A DNA stretch of 64,000 bases from Norana najaformis (lineage: Eukaryota > Annelida > Clitellata > Crassiclitellata > Hormogastridae), in contig OZ029927.1 in the NCBI GenBank assembly GCA_964023275.1, positions 15,835,452-15,899,451 of the forward strand, read 5' to 3'. This document shows, piece after piece, positions 11,611 to 22,228 of this stretch (position 1 is the first letter of the stretch; each line of letters begins with the position of its first letter). Position numbers and translations under genes: made by a program. A model generated the notes under the pieces. The model searched no databases. It was not told the origin of the DNA and saw nothing but the letters and a program-made list of their open reading frames with translations.

Positions 11611-12394
11611 CAACATTTCTATGCTTCAGCTGTTTGGAATAATAGTCTCGTCGGTAATTCACCACGATCTAGGCCACAATGCTCATGTTCAGATCTGTCA
11701 AATGGCCAACACGGTCTTCGATTCTTAGCCCAACTTTCGGAGAGAGTTCCCACTGCTTGTCGATGTCTACCCTCAGACCGGCCTGAATTATTCGCCACTG
11801 ATGACTGCGTCAAGATTCAGAAGGATGTTTGGTTCACCAAACTAGCTGTATGTCATATAATCCCACAAACGAGAAAATCGCTGGGCATACTTCACTTTCT
11901 TGCGAGGCGGGCTTGTTAATGCGCAGATCAGTGCTAATCTGCACGACTAGTTCGCTTACCTCATGTTTGGACTCATTGCTGATGATGATCATCATCACCA
12001 TCATAAATAAGGCGATTATCATGCTGATTATAATAATTATCAAGATCAACATCGTGATGATCATGATGATAATCATGAAGTCTGGAATTGAGATGAAACG
12101 TCTGTACTGTCACAATTCTGTAACCGATGTGACAGCCATTAATAATATCGAACTTAGTAGTTTCCTAAGTCGCACTTCACGATGTTTATATAAATATTTA
12201 ACGGCTATTTTAAGGCGTCAGTTTGGTTGTTTTAGCTGTTCAGAATTTGGGGTTTTATGCTTTGAAGCTTATCATAGTTTCTTCTCCCTATTAAGTTCAT
12301 GTTCTATACAAGGGCAAAGCACAGTTGTGGCCTACAGTTGAGATGATTCACCCTTAACTAACGTTGCTAATACATTCCGATTTATTCTAATCGA

Positions 12395-12575
12395 TTCTGT
12401 TTCTGCCTGATTGTTGGATCTTGAACTGGAACCGAACCCTTCCTGCCTATCGATTTTGTTTTGAATGAGCGCAAAGTGAATAAGCTGGTTCCCACGACTT
12501 AGCTTTCGTTGGGCCGTGTAGAAACACTCGAGCTTACGATTACGATTCTTGTTAAATGCTAATTCATTTTAAGTC
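12395..12575 (+). mobile_element. LINE 3' end (unit B), plus orientation
   Basis: ctgattgttggatcttgaactggaaccgaacccttcctgcctatcgattttg ... gttgggccgtgtagaaacactcgagcttacgattacgattc. The same 3' region, in reverse, lies at 21.88 and 43.43 kb, and in the same direction at 33.24 kb. It ends in an ATTACG-type short-repeat tail. Confidence 0.65.
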
Positions 12576-13476
12576 TTTCTAAATGATTCGTAATCATTTT
12601 TATTCAGTCTAATTCATTCCTAAAGCTAAATAATAATAATTAAATCACCAATGCACATATGAAATTCACATAAAATTGTTTTATTTAAACTTTAAGATTA
12701 ATTCCACTGTAAATAGGTTAAAGTTAGACATGTTCTGATTATAAACTGTTGGATTTAATGATCCAAGAAGAACCATCGTCAGCGTCGAACTTTATATTTA
12801 GATTGCTAAATTTCATTAGATGACAGATTTTCAGGCTAGTATTTTTTTAATTTCAGACATATTAAGGATGTTCCATTTTTAATATCTGAAATGCAATTCT
12901 CTTAAGTTTAATGTTTAAAATGTGTTGAAATTCGATGAATGTGTAACAGTTTCTGAAACTCGTTGCAGCATTTGCAATTGTAATTTATTGTCATATACTG
13001 TCCCATTGCCAGGGACGGTCTTCCTTCTTTTTTCTTCATTTTCCCATTGAATTCGGCTATTTAACAACCCGAAGCCAATACCGTCCAAGGCATCTGGACT
13101 TTCTTAATTAAATTTTGGTAATCTAGTTACATCTGCGTAGCCACTACTGGAGATGGGCCGGCAAATGGAAATGAAGATGCATAGGTTTTTCCGTAACGAT
13201 CGCAGGGCCTTTACCTCGAATACTTTTCAATGAATTTATCGGACGTGAACCTCCAACAACACTGCTCGTTTGAATGGGCTGCACACCATTTAAGGTCCCC
13301 GAGTAGGGTAATTAATGATTTCATCCGATTCCATCTGGAAAGGAAGATAAACTGAATCAGTGGAGTGACATTAGCTCTTTTCCTCTATATAGATCGTACA
13401 TACCCTGCTATGATTTAGCCCAAAATAATCTTACCCAGTTATTTTATATTGCTTTACCCTATTCGTCAACTGTGCG

Positions 13477-13680
13477 GGATAAGATTAATGGTTAGCGTGC
13501 TGGACTTTCAACTCTGAGTTGAAGGAATCAAAGAGAGCAGAAAGATATTTCAAGATTTCTTCTCTACTTGCGCCCCTAGCGAACTCGGCAACAGAATGAG
13601 TACATTGACTGTACGCCGTCTGATATCACTTAGTGGGAAGATCAAATGGCGAGGGATATGCGTGGCCACTTACCCTGATT
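13477..13680 (+). mobile_element. SINE family I, second copy in unit B
   Basis: The head is GCGGGATAAGATTAATGGTTAGCG, followed by ttgcgcccctagcgaactcggcaacagaatgagtac and a conserved body (ctgtacgccgtctgatatc). The B box is eroded. It pairs with the copy at 34.08 kb in unit D. Confidence 0.6.
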
Positions 13681-14519
13681 GGTTCGCTGGCTGTTTGGTC
13701 AGGTAGACTTAAAAGTTAAAACTTATAAATTCATTGAGCGAAAATGGCAGGTGAACATCAGGTACAGGTTTAATGACACAAAGTGACAGAAATAGACAGA
13801 CAGACAGCAGACAGACAGACAAACAGACACAGACAGACAGATCCATAAGATGACGTGATCAACGACAGAAAAACGGTTACACAAAGAACTAAGACGAACC
13901 TTTAAAAAGATAGAGAGCCTGAAAGACGGACAGAATGACACTCGGCTTCAGTTTGTTTCTCAGAAGCGACATGGAAAGAAAACGCCGGCTCTGTTCTTTG
14001 TGTCTAATTCGATTAATTATACCACTAAGAAGTATTGATTGACAGCTCGTCTTACTCAAAAGAAACCCATTGGCCTTCAAACGATTGTACGGTATATGCA
14101 CATGCCCATTACTCATCCATATAATTAAATATATTATATATGTATACTATAGTAACTATATAATACGCAATGCACACACAAGCACACAAATACATATGTA
14201 TTATTTATTGGCTTACTAGTTGACTTGCTAAGCTAGCCATATATATATATATACACATACAACGAATACCCCAGATACAATATATGTATATACATGTGTA
14301 TATATCCATGCATTTATCAGGTATTACTTCTAGCAGTATACCTGTAGTTGACAACAGTATAATCTTACGCGCAAATGTAGGGTCTTCAAAGTAGTAGTAG
14401 TTTTGGTAGAAGTTGTAGTAGTAGTTTTGGTAGTAGTAGTAGTTGTTGTTGTTGCTGTTGTTGTTGTTGCGGTGCTGTTGTTGTGGTAGATGGTGCTAGT
14501 AGTAGTGATGATCGTCGTC

Positions 14520-15060
14520 GTCTTCGGAGTGGTGGCAGTGGTGCCTTACAGTGCTAGAGCAGTCGTGGGTCTGATTTCGGTTGCGTATTCACAGTGAAGG
14601 CGGCAGCGGCCATCTACCCGGTAAGTCTGATCCGGGCTAAGCCAGCTGTCAGCGGCCACGTCGTCTCATTGAGATTGATGGCCGACAAGTGGACTCAGAG
14701 CTGATAGCTTCCGCAGAAAATGTGACTGCGAGTGCTGCCATCCGTCTACGAATCAGTTTCACCATCAGTAGTCCTACCCAGTTTTCCATTTCCTTCCAGC
14801 CTCCTCCATCTCTTCTTCTTCTTCCTGCGGCCCAGAAAGCGTTGCGTTTCCGGCCCTGCCAGCGGAAGTGGACGAAGCGGCGAGGTTTGGCGGAAAGATA
14901 AATACTGCGACAGCGGTTATTCGGCTTCTATGGCGGAGTAATCGCGCGAGATGAAACGACGAGCCGGGCACTTTATTGTTTCGCGACGAGTTACAACGGA
15001 CCTCAAACCGAGAACACCCAGGAAACACGAGACTACTAGACTGAATTGAGTCATGCAACC
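14520..15060. promoter_or_regulatory. CpG-rich block conserved between units B and D
   Basis: A locally GC- and CpG-rich block in AT-rich surroundings, nearly identical at 35.36-35.85 kb. It includes gcggcagcggccatctacccgg (on the minus strand a GATGGCCGCTGCCGCC motif resembling YY1/initiator sites) and ttctatggcggagtaatcgcgcg. It lies about 4.5-5 kb upstream of K2P exon 1 in both copies. Short minus-strand frames starting at the ATGGCC (MAAAAFTVNTQPKSDP) end at a stop in B but not in D, so coding is doubtful. A distal promoter or 5' UTR exon is possible. Confidence 0.35.
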
Positions 15061-15351
15061 CGATATTCAACGAAAAACAACGCCAACCTACAGGCCTATG
15101 CAGCTCGTGTTTGAATTGAAACTATGCCAAACCAATAGGGAACCATTATTGTACAATAAGGAATCCATCGTGCAATGGACTATGGATCCCAGTTCGTAGC
15201 CTTAAAGAGAGAATTCTACCCGATGACGTTTATTTACACGACATAACACGCTTATGCGAATAGAATAACGAATATGCAACATCAATCACATATGCAACTT
15301 CAAACAAATGGAACAACTGGAATCAGCTGGAATTCAACAACAATCAATTTA

Positions 15352-15512
15352 GGTGGGGGCACAGTACCCGATTGGATATAGAGCGCTCGGGTTCAAATTC
15401 CTCTGAGAAGTTTACTCTGTAAGAAAATTGAGGAAGCCCTTCACCCACAATTGCTCAGAGTCATCGATTGATGCTTTATCATTAGATAGTGGCGCTTAAT
15501 AAATGTAGAAAT
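15352..15512 (+). mobile_element. SINE family II, right copy in unit B
   Basis: GGGGGCACAGTACCCGATTGG head, B box GGTTCAAATTC, then gcccttcacccacaattgctcag and catcgattgatgctttatcattagatagtggcgc. It ends in an (A,T)-rich microsatellite, and the same insertion is at 36.13 kb in unit D. Confidence 0.6.
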
Positions 15513-15545
15513 AGTAGTAGTAGTGGTAGGGTTACTACTACTACT

Positions 15546-15607
15546 GCTAATAATAATAATAATAATAATTATTATTATAAATAAAATAATAATAATAATA
15601 ATAATAA
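15546..15607. repeat. (AAT)n microsatellite
   Basis: taataataataat runs with an internal switch to attattatt, directly after a SINE family II tail. Confidence 0.9.
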
Positions 15608-16050
15608 CATGTCGTCGAGACCCAGCCGACGGGTCCCAACCGATCCTCTGGGTCAAGGAGCCACACCGCCTGTCGAAGGTCAGCCGGCGGGTCGAGGTCG
15701 AGGAGACGTCGACTCTCGGATCAGTGAAGCCCACGACGCAGGCGCCTTCGAAGCAGACGACGACGGCGATGAAGAGGAGGGAGTTGGTGGTGCTGGATGT
15801 TCGTCCGATCCACACCGGAAGTTCTTGCGCTCCATCGAATAAACGCCCACAGAACGCTCTACACTTACGCGACCGCTAACTCTGGGTTGCTTCTTCACCA
15901 CGGCGCTTAAAGACGAGATCACGAGATTCGGAGGTGCAGCTAGTCGACCTGTTTCCAGTGTGCCAGCCTGGACGCCACAGCAGCTCTACTTGCTCCAGCA
16001 ACAATAGATTTGTTTCATAATTGAAAATGTTCCGACACCCTGGAAGTCGT
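15608..16050. other. Unit B unique GC-rich insert
   Basis: Between two (AAT)n tracts lies about 440 bp of GC-rich sequence (gtcgtcgagacccagccgacgggtcc...) that is not in unit D. Open frames exist on both strands, but none resembles a known protein and none has flanking splice sites I would trust. Confidence 0.4.
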
Positions 16051-16051
16051 T

Positions 16052-16123
<72 letters not shown>

Positions 16124-16215
16124 TATTATTATTATTATCTATTATCAATAATTATTAATGATTATAATAATGATGATAATAATTATAATAATAATAATTA
16201 TTATTATTATAGTCG
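16052..16215. repeat. (AAT)n/(ATT)n microsatellite
   Basis: About 70 bp of perfect (ataat)-type triplets, then attattatt and imperfect ttaataatt text to about 16215, able to form hairpins. Confidence 0.9.
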
Positions 16216-16479
16216 TCATCATCATCAATAAAATATACAGCATAATGCGCATTTGCAGCACGAATCACATGTGCTACATAATTAACATATGCACCATAAG
16301 TCACTACATGTACATGTGGTAAGTAAATGTGCGACTCGTGGATAATATGCAGCAGAAATGATTAACAGAAAACCCCTGTGAAGTATGGGGTCAGCTGCCT
16401 AAGAGGTCATGCTGACGAAAGGATATCTCAACTCTATGCATCACGCTTGATACAACTGCAAAACGCTAAATGCACTGAT

Positions 16480-16880
16480 AATGAAACGCCGCCTGCTACT
16501 CCTCTTCCACCTTCTACTCTCTCCTCCTCCTACTGCTGCTCCTCGATCTCTAAGCTGGTCCTCATGTGCTACGATTACCATTTCTTGTTCTTCTGTCCTT
16601 TCTCCTCCTTCTTCTCTTTCTCCTCTTCCTTCTCCTCAATCACTTCTTCCTCATCTTTCTCATCCTTCTTATATTCCTCCTTTTTCTTCTCCTTCTCCTT
16701 CTCCTCGTTCACTTTTTCCTCTTCTTTCTTATCCTCCTCTTTCTCGTCCTCCTCTTTCTCCTTCCCTCCTCCTTCTCTTCCTCTTCTCCTCTTTCTCATC
16801 CTCCTTCTACTCGTGTACATCTTCCTCCTCTTCCTTCTCCTCCCACTCCTTCAATCCTCCTCCGTTCCTCGGGACCTCTC
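16480..16880. repeat. Polypyrimidine (TCC/TTC)n tract
   Basis: About 400 bp of almost pure pyrimidine on the plus strand (ctcctcttccttctcctc...). All three plus frames stay open and give low-complexity Ser/Pro/Leu/Phe peptides, which are artefacts. Such mirror tracts can form triplex DNA. Confidence 0.9.
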
Positions 16881-16889
16881 GCCCTGAAA

Positions 16890-17574
16890 AAGCTGCTCTG
16901 ACCCCTGCCTGTCTTTTTCCAACACGCTCTTTCCCGCAGAGGTCGTGCATGGTAGACCCAAACGGCCAAGCAACAGAGGCCTATAGGCCTACGGGCTTTG
17001 CAACCTATGTACATCCGCGGGCAGTCATTTTAGCTTTGATGTTCCTGGCTTCTGCGATATTTAACGCACAGCGCATGCGCGAATGAAGACGATACCACGT
17101 AACTCCAGTTCTAGGCATAAACACAGATACGCAGACACAAACTTACACATACGCTTATATGTATGCAGCAGTGTATGTGTGCGTGTATAGTTGTATGTAA
17201 TGCAAGCGCATACATGTGTACGAATAACACGAATTATGCTCGAGTAAGCTGGCACACAGAGTCAATATTTACATCCTGGGCTTCTTTTTTAGCCTGCAGT
17301 CAGTCTAAGCCTAGAGCATCTTGTTATTCTCGGAAAACCACGGCCGCTTCTCAATTCTGCATGTACTAGCCCTGAAGTCTATTTGCTATCGGGAATTTAC
17401 AGTATCGTCTTCGAAACGAAGAAATTCTTCGGGAGGCACACTATTTGTATAGGCTATGGCGTGGCTCTGTTCGACATCAATGGATCATCTTTCACATAAA
17501 TACTCATTCCCCGCTGCCTTTGGCCACATAGTTTGGCTAGGCAAGGAGGACTGTTATCTAGTCATCTTTGATCT
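16890..17574. other. Spacer, nothing recognised
   Basis: A short (CA)-rich stretch at 17.1-17.2 kb. No gene or element recognised. Confidence 0.5.
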
Positions 17575-17582
17575 AGGCAAGC

Positions 17583-17751
17583 TAGCCGCGGCGGATTTAG
17601 CTATAGGCTGGGGCAGTTCGCCCTCTGCGCCCCTCTTGGTTTTATGAGGGCTCCCCTCAGACCAGACCCGTGCATGATGGACTGCCAGAATGTGGCGTCC
17701 CTCTGGAAATGCTCTTATCCCCCACGCAAGGAATCCTGGAGCCGCCAGTCC
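17583..17751 (-). mobile_element. hAT-type MITE, copy 1
   Basis: About 169 bp related in reverse orientation to the element at 39995-40167: gcggatttagctatagg at one end and cctggagccgcca at the other, with gaccagacccgtgcatgatgg in the middle. It is flanked by the perfect 8-bp direct repeat AGGCAAGC (17575-17582 and 17752-17759), the target-site length known for hAT elements. The terminal bases are eroded (TAGCCGCGGCGG against CAGTGGCGG in the other copy). Non-autonomous. Confidence 0.7.
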
Positions 17752-17759
17752 AGGCAAGC

Positions 17760-18905
17760 CGTTAATACAGCATTCATACACTTAGATGTAATGCCTAGAA
17801 TCGACAGTCGCTAATGTCTAGTAACAAAAGTTAGTCACTGTGACCTGTAGGCATAAATTACTGTGACCGTTTGATGTGTTTAGGCAAGTCGTAATCGTTA
17901 TCTCTGAAATTTCTATTTAAAAGCGAAGCGCAGGACGCCAGCTAATTCATTAGCGCTGAGTCAAGTCAGAGGGACTGTCCAGAGCTACCGTTTGAAGAAC
18001 AAAACCAAGTTGCCAGAAGACCAGAGAAGGTAGAAGACAGAGGAGGTAAAACTATCTGGAGGAGGCAACATTAATTGGTCCTAGACACCAGACAGTCAAA
18101 GCATGACCAAACTAGTGCCTCCTCTTAGCAGACCTGACTAAAAATCTACAATCGCATGCAACAGATCTGTGAGGAGGAACACTTTTGATGAGTTTGACCG
18201 ACCTTAACGTTTATTGTTATACAGCTCAGTTCGTTTAAGACTAAAGACAGGGTACTAATATAAACATTTCGTCTTAATCTAACTTATGTACCTACTTACC
18301 TATGTAGTTTGCAAGGCGCTTAGGAGATTCTGACCATTGACCAATGTCTTCTCCATATGGCAAAGGCTTGTCAACGAAGATATTAGGCTACTTTACTTTA
18401 GAAGAGTTCTGAAAGTTACATGTATGTCAGGCACTAATCTGGCTAGAGTAGTCGAAGATACTTACACTATCTAATGCGTCTAGCTATGGGGCACTTCAAC
18501 TGTGGTTAGATAAATATACCCACGAATGAAATGGCCACATTAGTGAAGACCGCAATAATAGTTTAGGCCTCCTTCCTATACATCGGCATCATTATGGTAA
18601 TTATGATATCTATGGTCTCATGCGCTAACGCTGTGGTCTGCGAGTCTCTTACACTCAATCACCTAATTACAGTATAAACATGTACGATATCTCATTCCTC
18701 GAGTGGTGACATTCATCAAAGACCGATGCTGTCAAACTATCGTAGGCGTATACGGAAGTGCGAACCTGGAACCTTACTGCAAGCTGCAGCTGTTGTTAGC
18801 TTATAGACGTCTAATTAAAAAGAACCGTTAATTGGACAGCTGATTATAGGACGACATAAGCCAATTCCAGTGTAAGTCAGATGCGCTGCATTTGAAATGC
18901 TATTA
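17760..18905. other. Spacer, nothing recognised
   Basis: Mixed-composition sequence without convincing ORFs, SINE boxes or repeats shared with the rest of the window. Confidence 0.5.
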
Positions 18906-18918
18906 TTCACTCACCTGG

Positions 18919-19258
18919 ATGGAATAAAAGGAAAGCACGAAGGAGCGGAGCAGAGGGTTAAGGATGTAACGATGGAAGAGGAAGAGGATTCAGAACGATT
19001 CTTTATACCGTCAGAAAGTTCTGCGATTCCGAATGCTCGTCGTTTCGACCGACTAGTATTCAAAGAGCAGCTCAGCATCCGTGGCAGCTGCGTCATTACT
19101 CCATAGCATCCTTTCGGTCGCACCTACTCTTCGCGCTAGTTGCAGCAGCTGCAGCATCAGCTCAGAGATCAGCCTCCGTTGCCTTGCAGACTGCTCACGA
19201 ATATTTTCGCGGTTCCGCTCCAGGCCCTGTTTTGCTCCTCGATGGTCCGTGGAGTCCT
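18919..19258 (-). other. Possible coding remnant, coiled-coil-like frame
   Basis: On the minus strand a stop-to-stop frame of about 67 codons (about 19258 to a TAG at about 19058) has a charged, heptad-like pattern, with pieces such as LERNRENIREQSARQRRL and ISELMLQLLQLARRV. A different frame runs on to a consensus donor CAG|GTGAGT at 18919. The supposed acceptor (GATAG) has no pyrimidine tract and abuts a (TCTG)n microsatellite. It could be a decayed exon or chance. No family recognised. Confidence 0.25.
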
Positions 19259-19259
19259 A

Positions 19260-19500
19260 TCTCTGACTATCTATCTGTAGCTCTCTAGCTATCTGTCTGT
19301 CTGTCTGCTTGTATGTCTCTCTCTTTCTCTTTCTTTATCTGTCTGTCATCTGTCTCCGTCTGACTTTTATTTTGTACCCATATCTGTCTGTCTATCTATG
19401 TCGATCTGTCTGCCTGTCTGTCTCCGTCTGTTTGTCTTGTCTGCTTATTGTATGTCATTGTCTGTCTGTCTGCCTTCGCCTATGTTTTATTGCCCATTAG
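19260..19500. repeat. (TCTG)n/(TCTA)n microsatellite
   Basis: ctatctgtctgtctgtctg arrays with interruptions. Open frames rich in Ser/Leu/Cys/Val are artefacts of the repeat. Confidence 0.85.
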
Positions 19501-19851
19501 TCACCGTTTGTCCCTCAGCGGGCAGAGTGAGAAATAGGCGTCTGTTTGGCTGTCTGCCTGTCTCTCTCTTTCTGCCCGTCTACCTACCCATCCGTCCGTT
19601 CGTCTGTTCATCCGTCGAGCGCAAACATGTCATGGTGCTAAGCAAAAAATGTAAAAACAACTGAACCAGAAAAATATTTACAGTAGTACTAAGGTTGTGG
19701 GTTTCTTGCTTGATCTCAGAAGTGAGAAAAAACAAGTAAAATATGACCCGCATTTTCTCAGTTAGCCTCAGGAGAACTGGTTATATTAGTGTATGCTGTT
19801 TCCAGACCAGACACTCGATGCGTTGTGGCCATCATAGAGGGAGAAGAGTAC

Positions 19852-20024
19852 CTGTCTTGACGAACTCTCCCTTCCTCTGGTCTTCGGACTTGATGAAATA
19901 CGGAAGGACGTCCTTGTAGGCCCAGCCGTGGGCTCCGTTGTTGGCCCACTCGTCGAAGTCGAACCGATTACCTCGTAATTAGAGCATGTAGTTGATGTTG
20001 CTCGTTCCTCTCAGGCCTTTTCCG
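19852..20024 (-). pseudogene. GMC oxidoreductase exon, broken
   Basis: On the minus strand a 173-nt segment between an acceptor (GGCACAG at 20025-20031) and a donor (GACAG|GTACTC) encodes SGKGLRGTSNINYML, a stop, then [15 protein letters not shown] and [20 protein letters not shown]. This is the GMC oxidoreductase signature region (glucose or choline dehydrogenase-like flavoenzymes), where the family has G-G-T/S-S-x-N-x-M-x-Y-x-RG and a W-x-Y/W-x-x-V-L-P-Y-F-x-K-S-E-D block. The expected Tyr codon is TAA (19979-19981). The end of the exon (REGRVRQDR) looks shifted relative to a family-like FVKT ending. No other exons of the gene are visible, so it is a lone pseudoexon. Confidence 0.75.
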
Positions 20025-20049
20025 CTGTGCCAAAGGCATGACTAGATTT

Positions 20050-20560
20050 CAGAACAAGGCAAAATTATATGAGTGAGTAAGACCACAACGACTAGGATAG
20101 AAAATGGGAAGAGGAAGAATCAGGATAGGATTTGTGGAAGAGGAATGTATTCAGTTTTGAGTGGAAGACCTGCGCAGAGATAGCAATGGGTGAGATGTTG
20201 GCGAGTTCGTAGGATGGGTCAGATAATTGTCGGAATTCTGGCGGGAGTTTATTCCAGAGGGGTTTAACAGTTATGGTTATGGAGCGATTTCCAAATTTGA
20301 AGGATGAGATGACTGGAGGGCGCAGAATTGTTAGGATACAGGAGCTGGTTGAACGGAGTGGTTGGATTGTAAATAACTCGCGAAGACATGAGGGCTGGGA
20401 GGATTGAAGTCTGTTTTAGGTAAGTAATAGGACTTTTACTCTGTTTATTCAGGTATTTTTAAGCCAGTGAAGTGATTTGGGATCAGGAGTGATGTGATGT
20501 TGTTTGACAATTTTTATACTAGCACAAGCCATAGACATGGTTTTGAGAAAATGCTTCGAT
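20050..20560 (-). mobile_element. LINE reverse-transcriptase 3' end, degenerate
   Basis: Minus-strand translation gives the typical end of a CR1/L2-like LINE ORF2: HITPDPKSLHWLKNT, then VKVLLLT, CLRELFTIQPLRST, FGNRSITITVKPLWNKLPPE and VFHSKLNTFLFHKSYPD. In-frame stops interrupt it after KNT and LLLT, so it is inactive. It lies 130 bp downstream of the orphan K2P exon and belongs to the same family as the fragments at 21.88-22.22 and 24.65-24.87 kb. Confidence 0.75.
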
Positions 20561-20578
20561 AACCCTGACTGAGAGCAA

Positions 20579-20605
20579 AGGCAGGCAGGCAGGCAGGCAG
20601 GCGGG
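20579..20605. repeat. (GGCA)n microsatellite
   Basis: agcaaaggcaggcaggcaggcaggcaggcggg, a short tetranucleotide array. Confidence 0.8.
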
Positions 20606-20691
20606 CCGAGGAGGGAGAGAGGGACACTAAGGAAGCTTAGCAAATAGAAACAGCATGGCATTTTTCCCATAATGGACAATTTGCCAAACTT

Positions 20692-20840
20692 GCGTTGCTC
20701 TGTGCTGGCCTTTGAACTCTGACCTTGAAGCCCATCCTGTATGGATCCAATGACGCCGGCCAGCCAAGCCAGTCCCAGGTAGATCCAGATGCCGACGGAT
20801 ATCCGGTACAACCAGCACAGATTACCAACGCAGTTCCACG
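20692..20840 (-). pseudogene. Orphan K2P exon 4 (copy C relic)
   Basis: This 149-nt segment matches exon 4 of the other three K2P genes, including the acceptor (TTGTAG before CGTGGAACTGC) and the encoded M4 helix ISVGIWIYLGLAWLAGVIGSIQDG. The reading frame is open, but the donor is lost: where A, B and D have AAG|GTAAAC this copy reads AAGTTTGG. Going upstream on the minus strand, homology to intron 3 continues to about 20930. After about 270 unmatched bases, homology resumes at about 21200 with sequence that lies upstream of exon 1 in copy B (near 10515). So exons 1-3 were removed by a deletion of about 2.35 kb relative to B, and this is a dead gene fragment. A degenerate LINE end lies directly downstream. 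Confidence 0.85.
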
Positions 20841-20849
20841 CTACAATAC

Positions 20850-21880
20850 AGATCCATCATTGTCATATGAAGAGTTGCAACGTGGCGTGACGTGAGACGT
20901 GGTGTAATATAATGGACAATTTATGGCATACTTATATAGCTCTGGGTAGGTCTCTATTTTCGTCGTTGCTTTTCGGGGTCGCACGCTGCAGTGACGTTAA
21001 TATAGGCGTGTAGGTAAGTAAGCGTGCCGTCACTGATTGAAATATATAAACATGGATTCCAATGCCTCGCGTTAAATAAGGGTTAGGGTTAAAGTTAGGG
21101 TTCAGCTTAGTAAATACTGAATAACGCCTAATTGATCTTTGCAAATAATGCATAGCTCAAAGAGATCCATATTAGCGGCAGCTAAAACATATCACAGTAG
21201 GCAGGGCATCATATGAATTATGTAGAATGCAGCATGCATAATTCACAGAGCATAAACGCCATAAAGCATTTGCACACACACCCACACACCCATTAACACA
21301 GACACATAAATGAAGGGAGCAGTGAAAGCAGCACTCTGACCACTGTCCATTCAAGTCACAAAATTCTTTAGAACTTTCCAAGGGAACCGTGACGCAGCAA
21401 ATAAAGATACTTACAGAGCTTTTGGGCTTTTAGTGAGGAATAGATTATACGTCCTGAAATTGGGAGGCCGATTCGAATCTTAGAATTAGTTTCCGAAAGG
21501 TAGTTTTATGAGGAGAGGCGCAGTTTGAATCTAGGTACGCTTTCTATGTATGTGCCTTTGAAAACGTCGCCTGCCACTGTCGTTGTTACCCAATAGCCAA
21601 TTGGCCGGACTTAGTATAAGCCTTTCACGCACAGTTGCTCTGGACCATTGATTAATGCTTGTTGTCATGCATGGATAGTGGCGCACCATAAATAAAATAA
21701 GCATGCTCAAGCTTTTCAAGAGTCTTTTACTGTCCTTGTCACTCAAAACAATGCACGACTTGGTGCTTTATTATTACCCAAATGCTATCATGCACGCACA
21801 CGTGCTTTTAGGAAGACAGGTGCTAGGTATGTAGGTTGGTCAGTCGTCCGTTCGATTGAGTGGGCGTAGCTAGCTGCCAT
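20850..21880. repeat. Segmental duplication unit C, internally deleted
   Basis: Right flank of the orphan K2P exon. The part to about 20930 matches intron 3 of copy B. The part at about 21200-21880 matches 10.51-11.16 kb (5' flank of copy B), for instance ttaggattcgaatc-type text at 21475 against 10706 and aggttggtcagtc at 21832 against 11131. The match ends where a LINE tail begins. A (CA)-rich tract and a SINE tail (21620-21700) lie inside. Confidence 0.75.
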
Positions 21881-22223
21881 AATCGTAATCGTAATCGTAA
21901 TCTCGAGATTTCTACAGCGCCCAACGAAAACTAAGTTGCGGGAATCAGCTCATTCACAGGCGCTCAGTCAAAACAAAATCGATAGGCAAGGTGGGTTCGG
22001 TTCCAGGTCAAGATCCAAGAGTCAGGCAGGCACGCAGGCATGAAGGCAGTCAGACGGCTAAGGAGGGTGATGTTTGGAATCGGATCTGCAAGATAGGTAA
22101 GGGGGAAAGAGGAATCAGGAATCAGGATAGGATCTGCGATACAGGAGTGTTTTCATTTTTGAGTGGAAGACCTGCGTAGAGATTGCAGGGGGTGATGTCA
22201 TTGTGAGTTCGTAAGATGGATCC
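21880..22223 (-). mobile_element. LINE 3' end, left part of an interrupted copy
   Basis: In reverse this is the 3' UTR of the LINE seen at 12.39 and 33.24 kb (gatcttgacctggaaccgaac..., tatcgattttgttttgac) with an ATTACG-type tail at the left edge (ataatcgtaatcgtaatcg). Its right part matches 20085-20215. At 22224 the match breaks at a foreign 2.4-kb insertion and resumes at about 24639. Confidence 0.75.
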
Positions 22224-22228
22224 GATAA

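Larger units (their letters stand above)
10038..14515. other. 5' flank of K2P copy B
   Basis: No recognisable gene. It is shared with unit D (30.71-35.35 kb), with SINE copies and a LINE 3' end at about 12.39-12.57 kb, then AT-rich unique-looking sequence (12.57-13.45 kb) also present at 33.4-34.07 kb, and a (GACA)n tract at 13.78-13.84 kb. Confidence 0.5.
6422..16370. repeat. Segmental duplication unit B
   Basis: Starts in the shared motif tttccagggatccgatgacg (compare 971 in unit A and 26985 in unit D), immediately after the end of a hAT element. It is collinear with unit D to about 16.35 kb / 36.74 kb. It contains K2P copy B, several SINE copies, a conserved CpG-rich block at 14.52-15.05 kb and an (AAT)n tract at its right end. 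The offset to D is about 20.6 kb. Exons are clearly better conserved than introns, where small indels are frequent. Confidence 0.8.

Noticed and set aside
16378..17086. ORFs up to 201 codons in the pyrimidine tract
   Set aside because: Low-complexity translation of TCC/TTC repeats.
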